The notes beneath the pieces were generated by a model, which did not search any database, was not told where the DNA came from, and was given only the letters and a program-made list of their open reading frames with translations. Made by a program: the position numbers and the translations under genes. This document shows positions 52,885 to 64,000 of a stretch of DNA of 64,000 nt, in pieces; position 1 is the first letter of the stretch; every line of letters begins with the position of its first letter. The DNA is from Aeromicrobium sp. Root236 (lineage in GTDB: Bacteria > Actinomycetota > Actinomycetes > Propionibacteriales > Nocardioidaceae), in the NCBI RefSeq assembly GCF_001428805.1, contig NZ_LMIS01000001.1, positions 2,282,976 to 2,346,975 of the forward strand, written 5' to 3'.

Positions 52885-52888
52885 GGGT

Positions 52889-53683
52889 CTACTCAGCTGG
52901 CGAGACGGCTGCGGCCAGCACGACGAAGGCGGCCGTGATGGCGGTGACCGCACCGAGCACGAGTGACGCCTGGGTGAACCCGACCCAGCCGTACGCCGGG
53001 CGCACCCCGACCACGACGAGGAAGGCCAGCGCGGCGCCGCAGCCCAGCAGCGCGCTGACGAACGTCCCGGTCACCGGGGTCCTGGGTCCGTGCAGCCGCC
53101 AGGCGACGAGCCCGGTCCAGAGCAGGCTGACGGCGAGCGCGGCGACCACGTCGGCGGGCCGGTGCCAACCGGCGACGATCGTCGAGGCACCCGTGAGGGT
53201 CGTGGCGAAGCCGCCGGCTGCCGCGACGAGGGGGCGCAAACCTCCTGGTGCGACGAGCAAGGCAGCACCGACGCCGCTGGCGACCACCGTCGTATGACCG
53301 CTCGGCAGGCTGTTGAGCACGCCGAGACCGAAGTCGGGCCGGTCGAGGAACGAGTGCTTGAGGACCTGGGTCGTGATGTCGGCACCGCCGATGATGACGG
53401 CGGCTCCGATCGCCAGCCGGACCTTGCCGCGGAGCAGGGCGACGCCCGCGCAGGCCACGACGACGGCGACGATCGCCCCGATCGACACATAGCCGAGACC
53501 ACTCAGCAGGGTGAGCTTCGTGTCGCGGCCGGCTACGACGGTGCGCATCGCGTCGTCGTCCCACTGCTGACCCCGGGACGACTGGAGCGCGACCCGGACC
53601 ATGACGACGAGCGTCACCGCGGCCGCGAGCGCAGCGACGAGCGCCGGCAGTGCGGTGTCTCGGCGAATGGCTGTCGTGCTCAT
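52889..53683 (-). CDS. PAP2-family membrane phosphatase
   Basis: A 264-residue polytopic membrane protein with about 6-7 TMs and phosphatidic acid phosphatase motifs KHSFLDRPD (KX6RP), PSGHT, and GASTIVAGWHRPADVVAAL, where the usual SRxxxxxH Arg is Thr. Members dephosphorylate lipid phosphates or polyprenyl pyrophosphates. ATG at 53683 follows GAGGA closely; an upstream in-frame start would add 18 residues. It sits convergent to the DUF721 gene and divergent from gyrB. Confidence 0.82.
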   Translation of the reverse strand: MSTTAIRRDTALPALVAALAAAVTLVVMVRVALQSSRGQQWDDDAMRTVVAGRDTKLTLLSGLGYVSIGAIVAVVVACAGVALLRGKVRLAIGAAVIIGGADITTQVLKHSFLDRPDFGLGVLNSLPSGHTTVVASGVGAALLVAPGGLRPLVAAAGGFATTLTGASTIVAGWHRPADVVAALAVSLLWTGLVAWRLHGPRTPVTGTFVSALLGCGAALAFLVVVGVRPAYGWVGFTQASLVLGAVTAITAAFVVLAAAVSPAE

Positions 53684-53880
53684 TCCTCTACGATGCCCGA
53701 TGGCGCCCAAGTCGTGCCCGGCGCGTCGCGGAGACATCGCCGAATGGGCGACTCAGGGGCCAGGCGGACATACCCGAGGTTGACGGAGGGTCTGCGCCAT
53801 CGTCACAGCCGCCATTTTGTCGCTCTCAGGGGCAAGTCACGGCCACGCCACGCCGCCCGGGAACTGTGGGTAAACGCTGA

Positions 53881-55908
<2,028 letters not shown>

Positions 55909-55925
55909 CCTGACAGGGCTCACTG

Positions 55926-58477
<2,552 letters not shown>

Positions 58478-58481
<4 letters not shown>

Positions 58482-59272
58482 CCGAAGACGACAAGCAGGA
58501 CCCGACCTCCGCGCCGGGTTCCAGCGCGGCAGACGCGGCGCCGACGCAGGAGGTCCCCCGGATCCCCAAGCCTGCGAAGAGTGCCCCGAGCGCGAAGCGC
58601 TCGGGAGGTGCGCCCACCCCGGCCAAGAAGTCATCGGCTTCGCGCAACGGCTCGACGAACGGCCCGCGCACCGACAAGGGCCGCCCGCGTCCGGTCTCGG
58701 CCGAGCCGACGTCGGATGACTCCGACGACGAGTCGTCCGACAGCCGGCCACTGACCGCCGCGGACTACGCGCGTACGACCAAGCCCTCGCCCGCGACCAC
58801 GGCTGTCATCCCGGCAGTCAAGGACACGGTGGACCAGCCGGTGGACGGCCAGGCCACCACGAAGTCCGGCGCGTCCTTCGAGGAGTCGGAGTCGAAGTCC
58901 AAGAAGGAGCGCCGGGCGAGCCTCCGGCTGACCCACATCGAGCCGTGGTCGGTCACTCGCATGGCGTTCGCCATCTCGGTCGCGATGATGATCGTGGCGG
59001 TTGTCGCCGTGTCGATCTTCTGGGTCGTCATGGAGGCCACCGGCGTCTGGGACCAGATCAACGGCAGCGTCACCTCGGTCCTGAGCGACGACTCGACGAG
59101 CTTCAACATCACGGACTACCTGGGCTTCGGTCGCATGGTCGGCCTGACCCTGGTGCTGTCGGCGATCAACGTCATCCTGACGACAGCACTGGCCACGATC
59201 GGCGCTCATCTCTACAACCTCGCGGCGCAGCTCCTCGGTGGTGTGGAGGTCACGTTCGCCGAAGAGAAGTAA
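58478..59272 (+). CDS. DUF3566 domain-containing membrane protein
   Basis: A 264-residue protein. Its first ~135 residues are disordered, Ser/Pro/Thr/Lys-rich; the DUF3566 domain begins [40 protein letters not shown] (TM1) and ends with [39 protein letters not shown] (TM2). Always found after gyrA in actinobacteria; function unknown. GTG overlaps the gyrA stop (GTGA), so coupled. Confidence 0.92.
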
Positions 59273-59329
59273 GACCCCTCCCCGTTTTGGGAGACCGGCA
59301 GGCGGTGCGGTAAAGTTCACCGCTGTTGC

Positions 59330-59404
59330 GGGCGTATAGCTCAGCTTGGTTAGAGCGCATCCCTGATAAGGATGAGGTCCGAGGTTCAAGTCCTCGTACG
59401 CCCA
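59330..59404 (+). tRNA. tRNA-Ile (anticodon GAT)
   Basis: 75 nt with acceptor GGGCGTA pairing TACGCCC and discriminator A, D-arm AGCTCAGCTTGGTTAGAGC, anticodon loop CTGATAA in a paired stem, and T-loop GGTTCAAGTCC. The CCA end is not encoded. It follows DUF3566, apart from any rRNA operon here. Confidence 0.97.
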
Positions 59405-59421
59405 CTCGCACAGGAGGTTCC

Positions 59422-59532
59422 ATGAAGAAGATCATCGCCCTCGGGCTCGCAGCGGCCGGTGTCTTCTGGGCCCTGTCGAAGTCGAAGAGCAAGCCGACCG
59501 ACACGTGGGCGGCCGCCAGCGACAAGGTCTGA
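59422..59532 (+). CDS. DLW-39 family small protein
   Basis: A 36-residue peptide: MKKIIALGLAAAGVFWALSK, then SKSKPTDTWAAASDKV. It has an ideal AGGAGG ribosome-binding site 6 nt before ATG and one hydrophobic N-terminal segment, so a membrane-anchored microprotein. The DTWAAASDKV-like end is typical of the actinobacterial DLW-39 family, conserved between tRNA-Ile and tRNA-Ala. Function unknown. Confidence 0.88.
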   Translation: MKKIIALGLAAAGVFWALSKSKSKPTDTWAAASDKV

Positions 59533-59552
59533 TCCCGGACCAGCACGACCAC

Positions 59553-59625
59553 GGGGCCGTGGCGCAATTGGTAGCGCACCTGCTTTGCAAGCAGGGGGTT
59601 AGGGGTTCGAGTCCCCTCGGCTCCA
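59553..59625 (+). tRNA. tRNA-Ala (anticodon TGC)
   Basis: 73 nt: acceptor GGGGCCG with CGGCTCC and discriminator A, anticodon loop TTTGCAA with stem CCTGC/GCAGG, T-loop GGTTCGAGTCC. No encoded CCA. Its last two bases are the first of a 24-bp inverted-repeat arm. Confidence 0.97.
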
Positions 59626-59712
59626 CTGAATGAGAATGGCCCTCCCAACACGGGTCAGTCGAAAATGGCCCTTCCACCAAGACCATGGTGGGAGGGCCAT
59701 TCTCATTCAGTG
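59624..59712. repeat. 24-bp perfect inverted repeat downstream of tRNA-Ala
   Basis: Left arm 59624-59647 (CACTGAATGAGAATGGCC, then CTCCCA) is the exact reverse complement of 59689-59712. Inside, AATGGCCCTTCCACC (about 59664-59678) can pair with GGTGGGAGGGCCATT (59687-59701) with one mismatch, so two alternative stems exist. It may act as a tRNA terminator, REP-like unit or relic of an element. No gene lies inside. Confidence 0.85.
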
Positions 59713-59843
59713 AAACAAGCAAGTGACTCGAGTCGGGCCCCATCGACGCGACCGCCCTTCCGCGCCGAAGGCGCCACCGGCGGTCGCCCAACAAGGGATC
59801 CGCGAGGCCGCGAGTCGAAAGGCTCGGCCTTGGAGGCGGGAAG

Positions 59844-60008
59844 TCACCCGAAGCGCCGCCACAACACGATGCCGGCAACCGCAGCAACCCCCATGAGCGC
59901 AATGAGACCCGCACGCTTCTTGCCGGCGTCGGCCTTGGCGGCCAGTGCGTCGACCGTCTGCCCGAGGTGCGCCCGCGTCTCCTCGATGTCCTGCTCGAGC
60001 GCGGTCAT
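59844..60008 (-). CDS. DUF3618-like small membrane protein
   Basis: A 54-residue protein: MTALEQDIEETRAHLGQTVD, then ALAAKADAGKKRAGLIALMG and VAAVAGIVLWRRFG. It has the DUF3618 pattern (IxxTRxxLGxTVdaLaaK) followed by one TM. Its ATG overlaps the holin-like gene stop (ATGA), making it the last gene of a three-gene envelope unit. Function unknown. Confidence 0.85.
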   Translation of the reverse strand: MTALEQDIEETRAHLGQTVDALAAKADAGKKRAGLIALMGVAAVAGIVLWRRFG

Positions 60009-60409
60009 GACGCGGCTCCGTGACGCGCAGCGGCGACGTCGGCCTTGACGCTGGCGACGCGCTCCTTGGGTGGCTCCGCGACCCGGCTGACCCGCATCTT
60101 GCCGATCAGTCCGGCCAGTCCGGCGAGGACGAACAACCCGCCGCCGACGATGAGGGCGGCCAGCCAGGCGTCGAGCTCCTCGGCGATCCCGAGGATCCCG
60201 GCCGCGACCAGCGCGCCGAGCCCGTACAGCGCCAGGGTGCCGGCGACGCCGAACATCCCGGCGCCCACCCCGAGACGCTTGCCACTGGTGGCGAGGTCGC
60301 GCTTGGCGAGCTGGATCTCGTTGCGGATCAGGGTCGAGATGTCGTCGGTGGCCTGGGCGATCAGCTCACCGGTCGATGCCTCGGACGTGGGCGTACGGGG
60401 ACCCGTCAT
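60005..60409 (-). CDS. Actinobacterial holin-X/phage-holin superfamily membrane protein
   Basis: A 134-residue protein: STGELIAQATDDISTLIRNEIQLAKRDLATSGKRLGVGAGMFGVAGTLALYGLGALVAAGILGIAEELDAWLAALIVGGGLFVLAGLAGLIGK contains an amphipathic helix and two TMs in the Phage_holin_3_6 layout. Despite the name it is chromosomal and not evidence of a prophage. It overlaps the upstream and downstream genes by 4 bp each. Confidence 0.87.
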   Translation of the reverse strand: MTGPRTPTSEASTGELIAQATDDISTLIRNEIQLAKRDLATSGKRLGVGAGMFGVAGTLALYGLGALVAAGILGIAEELDAWLAALIVGGGLFVLAGLAGLIGKMRVSRVAEPPKERVASVKADVAAARHGAAS

Positions 60410-60771
60410 GAGATCCCCTGCCGATGCGCGTCCGCGATGGGCGACTCACTCGGTACGGGCGGGGGGCCGATGACCTCGTCGCCGGGCCGGTAGTTGTCGG
60501 ACGCCGGGTCGGTGTCATGGCCCTTGACCTTGTCGGCGATCTTGGACTTCGCGTCGCCCGCGACGTCAGCGACCTTGGCGCCGACCTTGCTGCCCATCTC
60601 GGACCCGGCATGCTTGGCCTGGGTCTGGACGTCGTCGACCGCGCTCTGGACCGTGGGGTTCTGCCAGGCCTTGGTCGCCTGGCGCTTGATCTGTTCATAA
60701 CGCTCACGTCCGGCGCGGGCACCAAGAACGTACCCGGCGGCGCCGATGACGAGCACTGTCAGCTTCTTCAC
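60406..60771 (-). CDS. YtxH-like envelope protein
   Basis: A 121-residue protein with an N-terminal TM-like segment (VKKLTVLVIGAAGYVLGARAGRERYEQI) and an amphipathic, Ala/Lys-rich stretch (KRQATKAWQNPTVQSAVDDVQTQAKHAGSEMGSKVGAKVADVAG), then a flexible Pro-rich tail. It resembles YtxH-like stress-envelope proteins. GTG start with AGGAG 8 nt upstream; first gene of the unit with the holin-like and DUF3618 genes. Confidence 0.8.
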   Translation of the reverse strand: MKKLTVLVIGAAGYVLGARAGRERYEQIKRQATKAWQNPTVQSAVDDVQTQAKHAGSEMGSKVGAKVADVAGDAKSKIADKVKGHDTDPASDNYRPGDEVIGPPPVPSESPIADAHRQGIS

Positions 60772-60830
60772 ATTGACCACTCCTTCAGGGCGGGCGTACC
60801 CCGTTGAGCAGTGGCCACACATGGGCGAAA

Positions 60831-60863
60831 GGGTGCCGGGGAGGCCCTTCCTCCCCGGCACCC
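60831..60863. terminator. Hairpin terminator after azoreductase
   Basis: GGGTGCCGGGGAGG (60831-60844), loop CCCTT, CCTCCCCGGCACCC (60850-60863): a perfect 14-bp stem just downstream of the minus-strand azoreductase stop. Confidence 0.85.
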
Positions 60864-60868
60864 GTGGA

Positions 60869-61525
60869 TCAGGCTGCCGGGCGGAGCTTGATCGTCACCG
60901 ATCGACCACTCTGGCGCGCGGTCTCGTGCGACTCGGCCAGCTGCTCGCGAGCGAGGTCGCGCAGCTCAGCCATCTGCGGGGTGACCTCGGCCAGCGTCAG
61001 CTCGGTCTCGATGACGTCGAGGTCGAGTCCCCAGACGTCCTCGAGCACGCGGCGCATCCAGCCGGTCGCGTGGTCCCAGCCCTCGCGGGGAGTCCCTGCG
61101 CCGTAGCCACCGCCGCGAGCGGTCACGAGGAACGCCGGCCTGCCGACGACCTCGCTCTGGCCCAACGAGAGCCGCGGATTCGTGGCGACGAGGTCGAACC
61201 ACGCCTTGAAGTGCTGCGAGACGCCGAAGTTGTAGAGCGGGACGGCGAACACCAGGACGTCCGCCGAGACGACCTCGTCGGCGTACGCCACGGCCTGCTG
61301 GACCGCAGCCAGCTGCTCGGGGGTCCGCTGGTCCTCGGGGACGAAGCCCGCGAACGCGGCGAGCGGCCACAGGGTCGGATCGACGGGCCCGGTGCCGAGA
61401 TCACGACGGACGACGGTGGGACTGCCGAGCTCCTCGGTGATCGTCTCCTGGAGGGTGTCGGCGACAGCCCGCGTGACCGAGCCGTCCTGGCGGATGCTCG
61501 CGTCGAGTCGGAAGATCGTGCTCAT
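60869..61525 (-). CDS. FMN-dependent NADH-azoreductase
   Basis: A 218-residue flavodoxin-like quinone/azo reductase: MSTIFRLDASIRQDGSVTRAVADTL, VLVFAVPLYNFGVSQHFKAWFDLVA (FMN loop), and FLVTARGGGYGAGTPREGWDHATGWMRRVLEDVWGL. It reduces quinones and azo compounds by two electrons, a detoxifying activity. The divergent MarR gene 104 bp away is the likely regulator. CAGGAGCAC upstream of ATG provides a ribosome-binding site. Confidence 0.92.
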   Translation of the reverse strand: MSTIFRLDASIRQDGSVTRAVADTLQETITEELGSPTVVRRDLGTGPVDPTLWPLAAFAGFVPEDQRTPEQLAAVQQAVAYADEVVSADVLVFAVPLYNFGVSQHFKAWFDLVATNPRLSLGQSEVVGRPAFLVTARGGGYGAGTPREGWDHATGWMRRVLEDVWGLDLDVIETELTLAEVTPQMAELRDLAREQLAESHETARQSGRSVTIKLRPAA

Positions 61526-61547
61526 GTGTGCTCCTGATGGATAGATA

Positions 61548-61582
61548 GTCTGCCAAACAGATCATAGTGTATACAGATGATC
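61548..61582. promoter_or_regulatory. Possible MarR operator between azoreductase and marR
   Basis: The AT-richer patch includes TCTG-ccaaa-CAGA, two direct copies of CAGAT(C/G)AT (61558-61565 and 61573-61580), and GTATAC (palindrome). A -10-like TACACT at 61618-61623 ends 6 nt before the MarR ATG, suggesting a leaderless transcript. Confidence 0.4.
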
Positions 61583-61629
61583 GTTCAACATGATGATCGA
61601 CGCTCGAGCGCACTCGCTACACTGGCACC

Positions 61630-62115
61630 ATGACCGAGACGGCTGGGACGACGACGGAGCAGGGCTCCATCGACTTCGGCCAAGCCCTCGGCAGCATCCT
61701 GCGGAGCTATCTCGACAACGCCCGGGACGCGATCAGCGATCTGCCAGGAGGCCCGCGCGGCTACCAGGTCATGTCGGTCGCCAACGGCGACGACTGCAGC
61801 AACCAGGCGACGATCGCGACCTTGCTCGGCATCGACCGCACGGTCATGACCTACCTGGTGGACGACCTCGAGAAGGCCGGACTCGTGACGCGCCGACCCG
61901 ATCCCGCGGACCGTCGCGCGCGGCAGGTCGTGCTGACCGCCAAGGGGGCCAAGGCGCACGCGGCCGCGTCGGAGCGGATCGCCCAGGTCGAGCGCACGGT
62001 GCTCGGCAACCTCTCCGATGCCGACGCCGCACTGTTCCGCGAGCTCCTCGTACGTGTCGCATCCGCCGGCCCGCTCGTCGAGGCGTGCGAGGTGCCCGGC
62101 GTCGCCGAGTGCTAG
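61630..62115 (+). CDS. MarR family transcriptional regulator
   Basis: A 161-residue MarR protein: GYQVMSVANGDDCSNQATIATLLGIDRTVMTYLVDDLEKAGLVTRRPDPADRRARQVVLTAKG holds the winged helix with the DxR wing (DPADRRARQ). It has a Cys at residue 57 and another at the C-terminus. Likely senses phenolics, quinones or oxidants and controls the divergent azoreductase. Its stop overlaps the convergent MpaB gene stop by 3 bp. Confidence 0.92.
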   Translation: MTETAGTTTEQGSIDFGQALGSILRSYLDNARDAISDLPGGPRGYQVMSVANGDDCSNQATIATLLGIDRTVMTYLVDDLEKAGLVTRRPDPADRRARQVVLTAKGAKAHAAASERIAQVERTVLGNLSDADAALFRELLVRVASAGPLVEACEVPGVAEC

Positions 62116-62975
62116 TCCCTGCTCGGCGGGCCTGAGCCCATCGCCCAGCGGATCGCCTCGGTGATCGCGACGCCGCTCGTACGCACGGCTGTCGCCTCGA
62201 CGATCGGCAGGTAGGGCAGTCTCAGCGGCCAGCGGGTCCAGCGTGGCATCATCCCGACGGCCGCCGCGGACAGCAGCCCGTACGGCGCTCGCAACGTCAG
62301 CGGCACCGGTGGGTGCACGAGGATGAATCGTGCTGCCCGGCGGGCTGCCGGCGTTCCTTGGAGCTCCGGCCGGTAGTCGGCGAGGACCTGGTCGAGCTCG
62401 GCCACCGTCTCGGGCACGTCGACGGCACCGAGCGCACGGGCGACGTGTGCCGTCTGCTCGACGTACGCGTCGCGGCCGGCGGCGTCCAGCGGCTTCGCGC
62501 CGTAGCGGTCATGCGCCCGCAGGAAGCTGTCGATCTCGGCCACGTGCACCCAGCGCACCAGGTGCGGGTCGGACGCGGCGTACGCCCGGCCGTCCGGCGC
62601 CGTGCCGCGCACCCGCTCGTGCACTGCGCGGACCACGGCCACCGCCCGGTCGGCGTCCTCGATCGTGCCGAACGTGGTCTCGGCGAGGAACGTGCTGGTG
62701 CGCTGCAGCCGACCCCACGGGTCACCCCGGAACCCGGAGTGCGCATCGACCGCCGCCATCGCCAGCGGGTGCATCGACTGCAGCAGCAACGCGCGGATCC
62801 CGCCGACGAACATCGACGCGTCGGAGTGCACGCGGTAGATCGCCGAGCCGGAGGCGAAACGTCGCGGGCCGGCCGAGAAGTGGATGCGATCACGCCGCGC
62901 CGGCCCCTCGTCCCCGGCGACACGCGAGAAGATCGTCTCGCCCACGCGTCGGCGTACGGACTCGAGCGGGTTCAT
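62112..62975 (-). CDS. Oxygenase MpaB family protein (DUF2236)
   Basis: A 287-residue protein: RIHFSAGPRRFASGSAIYRVHSDASMFVGGIRALLLQSMHPLAMAAVDAHSGFRGDPWGRLQRTSTFLAETTFG, then HLVRWVHVAEIDSFLRAHDRYG with the conserved HxxxxDS region. Related to latex-clearing and MpaB-type b-heme oxygenases; conserved His residues (QSMHP, RWVHV) may bind heme. Substrate unknown. Start ATG 62975; upstream frame extends 60 codons without similarity. Confidence 0.88.
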   Translation of the reverse strand: MNPLESVRRRVGETIFSRVAGDEGPARRDRIHFSAGPRRFASGSAIYRVHSDASMFVGGIRALLLQSMHPLAMAAVDAHSGFRGDPWGRLQRTSTFLAETTFGTIEDADRAVAVVRAVHERVRGTAPDGRAYAASDPHLVRWVHVAEIDSFLRAHDRYGAKPLDAAGRDAYVEQTAHVARALGAVDVPETVAELDQVLADYRPELQGTPAARRAARFILVHPPVPLTLRAPYGLLSAAAVGMMPRWTRWPLRLPYLPIVEATAVRTSGVAITEAIRWAMGSGPPSRD

Positions 62976-63012
62976 GGCTCGACCGTACGCGTGAAGGCCT
63001 GACCCGGCTCGC

Positions 63013-63699
63013 TCAGACGTCGAGGTGAGCCAGGGACGAGGCGATCGCGGCGAACGCGATCGCGTGCCCACGGGCATTGCAGTGCATGCGGTCGCTCGAG
63101 TAGATCGCCGGGTCAGCAGCTCGAGGATGGTGGTGCGTGTCGACGTGCCACGCACCGGCCTCGGTGGCGACCTCGGCCGTGATCGCGTCGAGCTGGTCCA
63201 TGCGTTCTGCCAGTGCCTCGGCGTACGTCGCCGGGACGAGACCGGATCGGGCGAGGTCGAACAGGCCGATCGTCACGACCGCGATGCCGCGGGCGGTGAA
63301 GCTGGTGACCAGCTCCGTGAGCTCGGTGCGTACGCGCTCGAGGTCAGGCGCCTCGACGAGGACGTCGTTGCCGCCGGCCACCACCATGGTGACGTCTGGG
63401 TGGAACTCGAGCGCCGCCGCCGCCTGCGTCGACCGGATCTCGGCGAGACGTTGCCCGCGCACTCCGAGGTTGCGGTACGCGAAGCCGGGACGGGTCGCCG
63501 CAAGCGCCTCGCCGATGCGATCGGCGAACCCGAGGTTACGGTAGCCATCGAGCGGTTCGCGCACCCCTTCGGCGACGCTGTCACCGACGACGACCATGCG
63601 TTGCCAGGGCAGCTGGCTGAGCCACTCGGCTGCCACCGCGTCGTCGATGCAGTCGGGATCGAACGACTCCCGGTGCGCGCTGTCCATCTCGGTGGTCAT
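63013..63699 (-). CDS. SGNH/GDSL hydrolase family protein
   Basis: A 228-residue SGNH hydrolase: block I MVVVGDSVAEGV (nucleophile Ser), block II NLGVRGQRL (Gly), block III VAGGNDVL (Asn), and block V SSDRMHCNARGHAIAF (DxxH). Esterase or lipase-like activity on an unknown substrate; no signal peptide. Overlaps the upstream MFS gene by 4 bp, suggesting coupling with an exporter. Confidence 0.92.
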   Translation of the reverse strand: MTTEMDSAHRESFDPDCIDDAVAAEWLSQLPWQRMVVVGDSVAEGVREPLDGYRNLGFADRIGEALAATRPGFAYRNLGVRGQRLAEIRSTQAAAALEFHPDVTMVVAGGNDVLVEAPDLERVRTELTELVTSFTARGIAVVTIGLFDLARSGLVPATYAEALAERMDQLDAITAEVATEAGAWHVDTHHHPRAADPAIYSSDRMHCNARGHAIAFAAIASSLAHLDV

Positions 63700-64000
63700 G
63701 CCGCCTCCTCGGCGACCGGCGCGGGTGCCGGTGCGAGCACGAGCCGCAGCCCGAGCACGCCGCCCACGATCGCGGCACCCGCGATGAGCCAGTACAGCGC
63801 CCGGTAGGGATCCAGCCCGTCTGCCGGGGTCGCGGCCGCGAGGATCACGCCGAGGACGGCGACTCCCACGGCTCCGCCGACCTGGCGGGCCGCGACGTTC
63901 AGTCCCGTCGCCGAGGCGAAGCGGGTCGGCGTCACGGACAGGGCCGCAGCTGACGAGATGCCGACGGTCATGGCACCGAAGCCGACACCCAGGGCCACAC
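63696..64000 (-). CDS. MFS transporter, C-terminal part (start outside window)
   Basis: The last ~101 residues: GFGAMTVGISSAAALSVTPTRFASATGLNVAARQVGGAVGVAVLGVILAA, then GLDPYRALYWLIAGAAIVGGVLGLRLVL. This matches the last TMs of a DHA2-type exporter (A/G-rich helix 11 and SGLNN-like ATGLNVAARQ). The gene continues beyond 64000. Stop overlaps the SGNH start (ATGA). Confidence 0.8.
   Translation of the reverse strand, partial: VALGVGFGAMTVGISSAAALSVTPTRFASATGLNVAARQVGGAVGVAVLGVILAAATPADGLDPYRALYWLIAGAAIVGGVLGLRLVLAPAPAPVAEEAA

Noticed and set aside
59620-59720. tRNA-Ala 3' end as an active attachment site for an island
   Set aside because: No direct repeat of the tRNA end, integrase or foreign composition is present downstream; the inverted repeat alone is insufficient.
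60005-60409. Holin-like gene as sign of a prophage
   Set aside because: Neighbours are chromosomal membrane proteins with normal composition; no other phage genes occur nearby.

Overview
The window is high-GC actinobacterial chromosomal DNA spanning the replication origin. Order rpmH-dnaA-dnaN-gnd-recF-dciA-like-gyrB-gyrA, a DUF3566 protein, tRNA-Ile, a DLW-39 peptide and tRNA-Ala, plus gnd between dnaN and recF, points to Nocardioidaceae (Aeromicrobium/Nocardioides-like); genus is an inference. Strand bias flips at the origin: rpmH, rnpA, yidD, yidC, jag, rsmG, parA and parB point left, while dnaA, dnaN, recF, gyrB and gyrA point right.

Layout. 1-3 kb: end of a GH15 glucosidase, a glucose dehydrogenase and an NDH-2, overlapping as one operon. 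3-10.2 kb: dnaB, MATE exporter, hydrolase, an oligopeptide-binding lipoprotein, then rpsF-ssb-rpsR-rplI. 10.3-19.8 kb: accessory metabolism: SnoaL-like protein and F420-type LLM oxidoreductase, an ECF42 sigma factor with its DGPF partner, a second LLM enzyme, MOSC protein, aldo/keto reductase, NIPSNAP protein, a maltokinase-cap protein and a hydroxyacid dehydrogenase. Between MOSC and aldo/keto reductase lies a 1.3-kb lower-GC insert carrying one RelA/SpoT-domain gene flanked by perfect 24-bp direct repeats. 19.8-23.2 kb: transglutaminase / alpha-E / circularly permuted ATP-grasp operon. 23.3-28.7 kb: MFS exporter, HNH endonuclease, siderophore-interacting protein with an IdeR-type iron box, FemX-like transferase and alanine-racemase-fold protein. 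28.7-42 kb: bifunctional PBP, PadR regulator, inositol-phosphate synthase, TetR, CCA-adding enzyme, DUF6049, MurJ, a pseudokinase, and trxB-trxA behind a SigR-type promoter.

42-49 kb: parB, parA, rsmG, jag, yidC, yidD, rnpA, rpmH with two parS sites, dnaA, and an origin between dnaA and dnaN with DnaA boxes next to DnaA-trio-like triplets. 49-59.3 kb: dnaN to DUF3566. 59.3-64 kb: two tRNAs, a long inverted repeat, small envelope proteins, azoreductase/MarR pair, MpaB-family oxygenase, SGNH hydrolase and the end of an MFS gene.

Themes: (1) replication and segregation; (2) envelope synthesis (PBP, FemX, MurJ, DUF6049, pseudokinase, YidC); (3) redox (trxBA, NDH-2, azoreductase, LLM enzymes). 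The best candidate for something undescribed is the repeat-flanked RelA/SpoT element at 14960-16290.
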